From the NCBI GenBank assembly GCA_903908825.1, contig CAIVTJ010000121.1, positions 1 through 42,112 on the forward strand: a stretch of 42,112 bases of DNA. The letters are read 5' to 3'. The DNA is from an uncultured Pseudomonadota bacterium (GTDB lineage Bacteria; Pseudomonadota; Gammaproteobacteria; Steroidobacterales; Steroidobacteraceae). Made by a program: the position numbers and the translations under genes. This document shows, in pieces, positions 1-7,291 of this stretch (positions are counted from its first letter, which is position 1; each line of letters opens with the position of its first letter). The notes below the pieces were generated by a model. It did no database searches. It was not told where the DNA came from and was given only the letters and a program-made list of their open reading frames with translations.

Positions 1-4
1 ACCT

Positions 5-1006
5 GTGATGTCACATCTGTCACACGGGTGCCGCCGCATCTGTGCCTATGCCTTGCTGACCGTGCTGGGACTGGGCGCTAGCGCGGCGGCTCTGGCCGCA
101 CCGGACTGTGCCCGGCAGCCTGCTGCAGCGCCCGCGCTGGCCAGGCTCACCCGGGTGATGGCCACCGGCCGCTATGTGGCTTACCAGCCGACGCAGATAC
201 GCATCATCGACGGGCAGGCCAGTCGCGCCGATGAGGCAGGCATCACCGCCGATCTGACCGTCTTGCGCCCGCACTTTGATGGCTTGATCACTTACAGCGT
301 GGGCAACGGGGCTGACCGCGTGGTGGACGTTGCGGCACGGCTGGGATTCCGCGCGGTCATCCTGGGCGTCTGGAATATTGATGATGAGCAGGAGTTATCT
401 CTGGTGCGGGCGGCGATTGCCCGCCATCCGCAGTTGATTGTCGGCTTGTCGCTGGGCAACGAACGCATCTTGGCCGGCACCACCGACATGAATCAGTTGG
501 CACAACGCATACAACGGTTGCGCAGTCGTTTGCCGGCTCTGCCGTTGACCAGTACCGAGCCGTTTCATCTCTGGCTGCAACCTGCCGCTGTAGCAGTGCT
601 GCGCAATGCGGACTTCCTGTTGGCTAACGTGCATCCGGCTTTTCAGCCTTGGTTCCGTGAGGCCGATGATTTCAACGCTGCAAAGTTTGTCGTCAACGTC
701 ACAGCGCAACTGGCAGCGGTGTTCTGCGGTCCGGTATTGGTCAAAGAGACGGGCGTGCCAACCGCTCCGGCAGATAGGGGCTTTACGGCAGAGCGTCAGG
801 CCAGCTTTTACCAATCGTTGAAAAATCAATTAAAGCCTGATGAACGGCGCGCCTTTGCATGGTTTTCGGCTTTTGATGCGGCTTGGCGCGTGAATGACTC
901 GCATCCCACAGCAGGCCCGCAGCCGCAGGAAGGTTCCTGGGGCCTCTACACAGAAGATCGCAAGCCCAAGCTTGTAATTGGACAGTTGTCGCCGCTGATG
1001 CGCTAG
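5..1006 (+). CDS. Secreted glycoside hydrolase, GH17-like (exo-beta-1,3-glucanase type)
   Basis: Signal peptide (MSHLSHGCRRICAYALLTVLGLGASAAALA); TIM-barrel-like sequence with GNE motif (putative acid/base) and KETGVPT (putative nucleophile Glu). Start GTG at 5 or ATG at 8. Confidence 0.7.
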   Translation: MMSHLSHGCRRICAYALLTVLGLGASAAALAAPDCARQPAAAPALARLTRVMATGRYVAYQPTQIRIIDGQASRADEAGITADLTVLRPHFDGLITYSVGNGADRVVDVAARLGFRAVILGVWNIDDEQELSLVRAAIARHPQLIVGLSLGNERILAGTTDMNQLAQRIQRLRSRLPALPLTSTEPFHLWLQPAAVAVLRNADFLLANVHPAFQPWFREADDFNAAKFVVNVTAQLAAVFCGPVLVKETGVPTAPADRGFTAERQASFYQSLKNQLKPDERRAFAWFSAFDAAWRVNDSHPTAGPQPQEGSWGLYTEDRKPKLVIGQLSPLMR

Positions 1007-1042
1007 AGTCCGGTAGTCGATAACCATAATTAGGGGGGCTCT

Positions 1043-3967
1043 ATGATTAGGCATGCTTCGGTTTCCGCGTGCGTGCGCGCTGCATTGAGTATCGGTCTGA
1101 TGTCATTGCCGGCTGCAGCTTTTGCGCAGCAGGCGCAGGTCGCTGATGACGCGCTGGAAAGTGTCATCGTCACCGGTTCACGCATTGTGCGCGACGGCTT
1201 TCAGTCACCGACCCCCGTCAGCGTCATGGGCTTGGATCGCATCGAAGAGCGCGCCGCCAGCAACATCGGCGATGCCCTCAACGAACTGCCTGCGTTTCGC
1301 GGTACCCAAACACCTGCTGCGCAGGGCTTCAGCACCGGCTATGTCGGTGGTCGCGTGCTTGACCTGCGCGGTCTGGGTACGCAGCGCACGCTGACCATCG
1401 TCGATGGCAAGCGCTTCGTGCCCTCCACGACGCAGGGCACTGTCGATACCAACATGATCCCCAGCGGCATCATCGAGCGCGTTGAGGTGGTCACCGGTGG
1501 TGCATCGGCCGCCTATGGCTCAGACGCAGTCGCCGGCGTGGTCAACTTCATCGTTAACGAGAAGATGACGGGCCTTAAAGTTTCGGGCGAATACGGCGTC
1601 TCGGCACTGGACGACGACAAGACAACGGCTTTCCACTTTTCCGGTGGCACCAGCGCATTCGGTGGCCGCGGTCATATCGTGTTTGCCGCAGATCTTGAAT
1701 CCAACACCGGTATCGGCACCTGCACCACTCGCGACTGGTGCGCCGACGAAGTGCTCAACTTCGGCCGTCCGCCGGCCACGGCAACCCCCAATCAGCCGCA
1801 GATCAGCGTGGTACCGGCCGTCAACGGTCTATTCCCGATCCCGGCCAACAACATCCTGCCGGATATCCGTCCGTCGACCATCGCCCCGGGTGGCGTGATC
1901 AACACCACCTCGCTGGCCGGCTTGACCTTCAACCCTGATGGTTCAGCGCGGCCGTTTGTCTATGGCAGCCTGGTCAACAGCCTGTACATGATCGGCGGTG
2001 AGGGCGAAGGCCGTAACGGTTACTTCGAAGGCATTCCGATTAAGGCCGCCACCGAGCGCGGCGCGGTGTACAGCCGCCTGAAGTACGACATCAGCGACGA
2101 CCTGGTGGGTCGTTTCGACCTGTCTTACGGACACTTGGAAGGCATTCATTACGCCGGTCAATACCGCAACACGCTGGGCACGACCGCGCTGACCATCTTG
2201 CGCACCAATCCGTTCCTGCCGACTTCCAGCAATGCCACTTATGACATTGCCAAGCGCATGGATGCTGCCGGCGTGACTTCGTTCCAGTTGGGCCGGCACT
2301 ATGCGGAATTCGGTAATCCCAGAGTGCTGTCGGATAACGGCGCGCTGCGTGCCGTGGCAGCCCTGAACGGTAAGCTCGCCGGCACCTGGACCTGGGATGC
2401 GTCCTACACTTATGGTCGTAACGACTATAAAAACACCGTCAGCAACAACGTCATCAATTCCAAGATGGCTAACGCCTTCAACGCGGTGAAAGACGCCACG
2501 GGCAAAGCGGTCTGCAGCATCAACGCCGATGCCAATCTGGCCAATGATGACCCGGCCTGCGTGGCACTGAACCCGTTCGGTAACCAGATCAACCCGGCGG
2601 CCTGGACCTATGTCACCGGCAACTCGGTGCAGACCAACGTCACCACCGAGCAAGAGCTGGCCGCCAACGTGCAGGGCGCACCCTTTGCTACTTGGGCGGG
2701 TGATGTGTCGGTGGCCACGGGCTTGGAATATCGCGTTGATGACATGGTCGGTACGGCCGACGCCATTTCGCAAGCCTTGGGCTTCTTTGGCTCCAACGCG
2801 CAGAACATCGCCGGCAAGGTCACGGTCAAAGAGGCTTACGCTGAGACCATCGTGCCCTTGGCCAAGGATGTCTTCCTGGCGCATGACCTTGATGTCAACG
2901 GCGCAGTGCGTCACACGCAGTACGAGCGCAACGGTGCCAATTCATCCAGTAACGTCAGCGCCACGACTTGGAAGCTGGGCGGTACTTGGGCGCCGTTTAC
3001 CTCAGTGCGTTTCCGGGCCACCAAGTCGCGTGATATCCGTGCGCCCAACGTGTCCGAGTTGTATGGCCCGCAGACCAGTGGCTTCTCGATCCTCACCGAT
3101 CCGGTCACCGGCTTGCAGACTAACCATGCGCTGACTTCAGGCTCCAACCCGGACCTCAAGCCCGAGCAAGCAGACACGCAGACTTTCGGTGTGGTGCTGC
3201 AGCCGCAGGTGGATGGCGCTCTGGGTCGTCTGCAGATGTCGGCCGACTACTACGACATCACCATCAACGACGCCATCGGCACGCTGGGCAACGCGACCAT
3301 CGTCAACCGTTGCTATCAGGGTGCCACTGAGTTGTGCGCACTGGTGACGCGCGATCCGGTCAGCAACATGGTGACGCTGGTCAAGGACGTGCTGCTGAAC
3401 GTCAACAAGCTGATTACCCGTGGCTTGGATGTGGAGCTGAGCTACAAGCAGCCGATGGGCGCTGCCGGTAATCTGGACCTGCGTCTGTTGGCGACCTTCG
3501 TGGCTGATCTGAAGACGGTGGATACCGCTGGCACCCTCGATCGGGCCGGCTATACCGGTCTGCGCGGTGGCCAGATTCCGGGCATCCCGGATTACACGCT
3601 GGACAGCATGGTCACTTGGCGTAAGGGCCCGCTGCAGACCAGTCTGCATGCGCGCTACATCCCCAGTGGCAAGTTCTTCATCGGCTTCATCGGGCCGGAT
3701 GAGCCGGGTTGGTCGCTGTCCTCGACTTCGGTCAACAAGGGCATCACGTCCAACCGCAATGATGTGCCGTCGGCGATGTACTTTGATCTGAGCGGTCAGT
3801 ACGCCATCAGCGGTCTGACGGCCAATGATCTGGTGGTGTTCGGTGCCATCAATAACGTGACCGATAAAGACCCGCCGCGCACGCCCGGTGCCAACGGTTC
3901 GGGTAACAACGTGCTGTTTGATGTGACCGGTCGCGCGTACAAGATCGGACTGCGTTACAAGTTCTAA
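1043..3967 (+). CDS. TonB-dependent outer membrane receptor
   Basis: 974 aa, signal peptide, ESVIVTGSRI plug start, GGASAAYGSDAVAGVVNFIV plug motif, C-terminal YKIGLRYKF ending in Phe; GGGGGG SD-like sequence just upstream. Confidence 0.93.
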   Translation: MIRHASVSACVRAALSIGLMSLPAAAFAQQAQVADDALESVIVTGSRIVRDGFQSPTPVSVMGLDRIEERAASNIGDALNELPAFRGTQTPAAQGFSTGYVGGRVLDLRGLGTQRTLTIVDGKRFVPSTTQGTVDTNMIPSGIIERVEVVTGGASAAYGSDAVAGVVNFIVNEKMTGLKVSGEYGVSALDDDKTTAFHFSGGTSAFGGRGHIVFAADLESNTGIGTCTTRDWCADEVLNFGRPPATATPNQPQISVVPAVNGLFPIPANNILPDIRPSTIAPGGVINTTSLAGLTFNPDGSARPFVYGSLVNSLYMIGGEGEGRNGYFEGIPIKAATERGAVYSRLKYDISDDLVGRFDLSYGHLEGIHYAGQYRNTLGTTALTILRTNPFLPTSSNATYDIAKRMDAAGVTSFQLGRHYAEFGNPRVLSDNGALRAVAALNGKLAGTWTWDASYTYGRNDYKNTVSNNVINSKMANAFNAVKDATGKAVCSINADANLANDDPACVALNPFGNQINPAAWTYVTGNSVQTNVTTEQELAANVQGAPFATWAGDVSVATGLEYRVDDMVGTADAISQALGFFGSNAQNIAGKVTVKEAYAETIVPLAKDVFLAHDLDVNGAVRHTQYERNGANSSSNVSATTWKLGGTWAPFTSVRFRATKSRDIRAPNVSELYGPQTSGFSILTDPVTGLQTNHALTSGSNPDLKPEQADTQTFGVVLQPQVDGALGRLQMSADYYDITINDAIGTLGNATIVNRCYQGATELCALVTRDPVSNMVTLVKDVLLNVNKLITRGLDVELSYKQPMGAAGNLDLRLLATFVADLKTVDTAGTLDRAGYTGLRGGQIPGIPDYTLDSMVTWRKGPLQTSLHARYIPSGKFFIGFIGPDEPGWSLSSTSVNKGITSNRNDVPSAMYFDLSGQYAISGLTANDLVVFGAINNVTDKDPPRTPGANGSGNNVLFDVTGRAYKIGLRYKF

Positions 3968-3991
3968 GACTTTTGGTGCTTAAGGCTGCGG

Positions 3992-4017
3992 GCAGGCGGA
4001 ATTAAACCTCCGCCTGC
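3992..4017. terminator. Possible bidirectional hairpin between convergent genes
   Basis: Perfect 9-bp inverted repeat GCAGGCGGA-ATTAAACC-TCCGCCTGC in the convergent TonB-receptor/ABC-F junction; no strong T tract, so termination is only inferred. Confidence 0.35.
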
Positions 4018-5924
4018 TCCAGCGCTTCACTGGCCTGCAACCACAGCGCTTCGGTGGTTTCAGTTTCGCGCGTGACCTTCGCGCGTTGCGCAGTGACTTC
4101 CAGCAGCCGTTTTTTCGCGCCTTCGGCATAGAGGCCGGCATCGGCCAGTTGCTCATCAAGCTGCGCTGCCTCGGCCGCAAGCTTGGCCAGACGTCGCTCA
4201 CAGTCATCCACTTTGGCCTTCAGGGGCGCCAGTTTGGTGCGCCGCTCGGCCTCTTCACGTTTACGTTGTTTGCGATCTTCGGCCGTCGGCGTAGCGCTGG
4301 CGGTGGTGCTGGTCGTGGCATCGGCTGCGACGGGTTTGACTGCGCTGCTATCGAGCCAGCGCGCATAGTCATCCAAGTCACCGTCAAACTCCTGTAGCCG
4401 GCCATCGTGGACCACATACAGCGTGTCGCTGACGCTACGCAGCAGGTGGCGGTCATGCGAGACCATCACCACGGCACCGGCAAAATCCTGCAGCGCCATG
4501 GCCAGTGCCTGACGCATTTCCAAGTCCAGATGATTGGTGGGTTCGTCCAGCAGCATCAGATTGGGTCGCCGCCAAGCCACCAGACCCAACACCAGACGTG
4601 CTTTTTCACCGCCTGAAAAGGGTGCGACCGGCTCGAACACACGATCACCCATGAAGCCGAAGCTGGCGAGGTAATCACGAAATTCCTGATCCGTGCCCAA
4701 GCGACCGCTGTCGACGGCCGTGCGTCGCAAATTGCCCATGGGCGTATCGGTGATGTCCAACTGCTCTAGTTGATGCTGCGCGAAGTAGCCGATAGACAGG
4801 TCACGGGCATCGGTGCGTGTGCCGCTGGCCGTGGCCAGTTCGCCGGCGAGCAGCTTGATCAGTGTCGACTTGCCTGCGCCGTTGCGCCCTAGCAGTGCGA
4901 TGCGATCGCCGGGATAGAGCGTCAGATTGATGCGGCTGAGCAGTACGCGCTCGCCGTAACCGGCTGACTGGTTTTCGATGGCCAGCAGTGGACGCGGTAG
5001 CTTGGCCGGTTGTGCAAAGCTGAAGGTGAAGGGTGAGTCGACATGCGCCGGTGCGATGCGTTGCATGCGCTCCAACGCTTTGAGGCGGCTCTGCGCCTGC
5101 CGGGCTTTGGTGGCTTGCGCGCGAAAGCGCTCGACGAAGGCCTGCATGTGCTGGATGTCGCGCTGCTGTCGCTCATACAAGGCCGATTGCTCGGCCAGGC
5201 GTGCGGCGCGCTGCACTTCGAAGTCGCTGTAGTTGCCGCGATAAGCGGTGGCCTGACCGTGTTCGATGTTGACGATGCGATCGACCACGCGATCGAGAAA
5301 CTCACGGTCATGCGCGATCAGCAGCAGCGTGCCCGGATAATTGCGCAGCCATTGTTCCAGCCACAGGATGGCATCGAGGTCCAGGTGATTGGTCGGCTCG
5401 TCCAGCAGCAGCAGGTCGGAGCGGCACATCAAGGCCTTGGCCAGATTGAGCCGTACCCGCCAACCGCCCGAGAACTCGCGCACGGCACGTTGCTCATCGG
5501 CTGTGGCAAAGCCCAAGCCGTTCATCAGTTGCGCGGCGCGTGCACGCGCATCGTAGCCACCGGCCGCCGCGTATTCGGCATACAACTCGCCCAGCTTTGC
5601 ACCGGCGTTAGCGTCTTGTTCCGCAGCAGCGATGCGTGACTCCAGCGCGCGCAGCGGTGCATCGCCATCGAGCACAAACTCCAGCGCGGGCTGCTCGGTG
5701 GCGTGCAGTTCCTGCGAAACCTGCGCCAGCTCCAGGTTGGAGGGCATAGAGAACTGCCCGCCATCGCATTGCAGTTCGCCGCGCACCAACGCCAGCAGGC
5801 TGGACTTGCCGCTGCCGTTTTCGCCGGTGATGCCGGCCTTCTCAGTGCGATAAATGCTGAAGCTGGCCGCAGCGATGAGCACTCGCGGACCGCGGCGTAG
5901 GGTGACTTCGTCGAACTTAAGCAT
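4002..5924 (-). CDS. ABC-F family ATP-binding protein (YheS/Uup-like)
   Basis: Two ATP-binding modules (GENGSGKSSLL, GRNGAGKSTLI), two LLDEPTNHLDL motifs, charged linker and C-terminal coiled coil; likely start MLKFDEVTLRRG at 5924 rather than the longer ORF start. Confidence 0.93.
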   Translation of the reverse strand: MLKFDEVTLRRGPRVLIAAASFSIYRTEKAGITGENGSGKSSLLALVRGELQCDGGQFSMPSNLELAQVSQELHATEQPALEFVLDGDAPLRALESRIAAAEQDANAGAKLGELYAEYAAAGGYDARARAAQLMNGLGFATADEQRAVREFSGGWRVRLNLAKALMCRSDLLLLDEPTNHLDLDAILWLEQWLRNYPGTLLLIAHDREFLDRVVDRIVNIEHGQATAYRGNYSDFEVQRAARLAEQSALYERQQRDIQHMQAFVERFRAQATKARQAQSRLKALERMQRIAPAHVDSPFTFSFAQPAKLPRPLLAIENQSAGYGERVLLSRINLTLYPGDRIALLGRNGAGKSTLIKLLAGELATASGTRTDARDLSIGYFAQHQLEQLDITDTPMGNLRRTAVDSGRLGTDQEFRDYLASFGFMGDRVFEPVAPFSGGEKARLVLGLVAWRRPNLMLLDEPTNHLDLEMRQALAMALQDFAGAVVMVSHDRHLLRSVSDTLYVVHDGRLQEFDGDLDDYARWLDSSAVKPVAADATTSTTASATPTAEDRKQRKREEAERRTKLAPLKAKVDDCERRLAKLAAEAAQLDEQLADAGLYAEGAKKRLLEVTAQRAKVTRETETTEALWLQASEALEQAEV

Positions 5925-6006
5925 GGCCGCGCGCAGGCTAACGGGCCTTACCCGATGCAGCAAGCGCGCATTCGCCTGTCTGCGCCAGTCGCGTTAGGCT
6001 TGCACC

Positions 6007-6798
6007 ATGACAACGCACATTCCGCCGGTTTTTATTTCGCATGGTTCGCCGATGTTTGCCTTGGAGCGGGGGCAGGCGGCCGACATGCTGTCGGCCCTGG
6101 GGCGGCAGTTGCCGCGGCCTAAGGCCATCCTGGTGGCCTCCGGGCATTGGGATACGCGTTCGCCAGCTGTCAGCACCACCGCTACGCCTGACACCATTCA
6201 CGACTTTTATGGCTTTCCGGCCCCGCTTTACCAGCTGCGCTATACGCCGCCGGGTGCCACAGAGGTGGCCGGACGCGCTGCCGCGTTGCTGCGCGCTGCC
6301 GGGGTGCCCTGCGCCGAAGAGCCCACGCGCGGCCTTGATCACGGCGCCTGGGTGCCGCTGCTATTCATGTACCCGCAAGCTGACATCCCCGTGGCGCAGA
6401 TCGCCATACAGACCCGCCTCGGGCCAGCTGCCGCCATGGCCGTGGGGCGTCTGCTGGCGCCGCTGGCCAATGAGGGCGTGCTGTTGATGGGCTCCGGTAG
6501 CATCACCCACAACTTTCAGGAGCTCGATGCGGCAGCGCCAGCCGGGTACGCCGCACCTTGGGTCAACGAGTTTGTTGATTGGATGGCGCAGCAGATCGCA
6601 AGCGGTAACGAGCAAGCCTTGCTGGATTATCGCAAGCTGGCGCCTCACGGTGCCAAGGCCCATCCCAGCGAAGACCATCTGGTGCCGCCGCACTTTGCGC
6701 TGGGGGCTGCCGGTTGCAAGGGTCGTCGATTGGCGGGCGGTGTGACATTGGGTTCTGTGTCCATGGATTCTTTTGTGTTTGACGGGAGTGCGGCATGA
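6007..6798 (+). CDS. DODA-type extradiol aromatic ring-opening dioxygenase (YgiD-like)
   Basis: PPVFISHGSPMFAL, GHWDTRSPAVSTTATPDTIHDFYGFP, GLDHGAWVPL motifs. Confidence 0.9.
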   Translation: MTTHIPPVFISHGSPMFALERGQAADMLSALGRQLPRPKAILVASGHWDTRSPAVSTTATPDTIHDFYGFPAPLYQLRYTPPGATEVAGRAAALLRAAGVPCAEEPTRGLDHGAWVPLLFMYPQADIPVAQIAIQTRLGPAAAMAVGRLLAPLANEGVLLMGSGSITHNFQELDAAAPAGYAAPWVNEFVDWMAQQIASGNEQALLDYRKLAPHGAKAHPSEDHLVPPHFALGAAGCKGRRLAGGVTLGSVSMDSFVFDGSAA

Positions 6799-7283
6799 CG
6801 GTGATGAAACGTGGCATAGCCCTGCTGGCGACTTGCGCGCTGGGCAGCTTGGGGTCTGTGTCTGTACAAGCAGCCATTGAGGCCGATGCCGGCTGGTCGC
6901 GGCAGACGCCGCCGGGCATCACCGTGGGCGTCGGTTATTTCACGCTGAAGAACACCGGCAGCAAGACACGTGAGTTATTAAAGATCACTGCGCCGCAAGC
7001 CGCGGCCATAGAGATCGATCGCACCAGCACTGATGCCCAAGGCGTCACCCGCATGTGGCCGGTGGGTAAGCTCGAGATCGCACCGGGTCAGACCGTCAAA
7101 CTTGCGCCCAATGGTTTGCACATCATGCTGCGCGGACTCAAACAGCCTTTGCTACCCGGGCAAACCGTGCCTGTGACGATGCTGTTCGCCGATGAACCGC
7201 CGGTGACTGTGGTCTTGCAAGTGCGCGCCCTGAGCGACATGCCCATGAGCCACGACATGCCCATGAGCCACGAACACCACTGA
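6795..7283 (+). CDS. PCu(A)C-type periplasmic copper chaperone-like protein
   Basis: Signal peptide; GVGYFTLKNTGSKTRELL, TRMWPVGKLEIAPGQTVKLAPNGLHIMLRGLKQPLLPG; Met/His-rich C-terminus. Starts inside the upstream stop codon (ATGA). Confidence 0.88.
   Translation: MTVMKRGIALLATCALGSLGSVSVQAAIEADAGWSRQTPPGITVGVGYFTLKNTGSKTRELLKITAPQAAAIEIDRTSTDAQGVTRMWPVGKLEIAPGQTVKLAPNGLHIMLRGLKQPLLPGQTVPVTMLFADEPPVTVVLQVRALSDMPMSHDMPMSHEHH
7236..7271 (+). repeat. Two tandem 18-bp units encoding DMPMSH-DMPMSH
   Basis: GACATGCCCATGAGCCAC at 7236-7253 repeated exactly at 7254-7271. Confidence 0.95.
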
Positions 7284-7291
7284 CGGCAGCC

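Noticed and set aside
1943-2914. 323-aa antisense ORF inside the TonB-dependent receptor
   Set aside because: Composition and low hydrophobic structure look like a shadow frame of a high-GC gene; the sense ORF is clearly a TonB receptor over the whole interval.
5043-5639. 198-aa plus-strand ORF antisense to the ABC-F gene
   Set aside because: Shadow ORF; the ABC-F ATPase sequence on the minus strand explains the region.
7236-7271. Direct repeats considered as a CRISPR or mobile-element scar
   Set aside because: Only two abutting 18-bp units in frame within a coding sequence; best explained as a metal-binding tail duplication.
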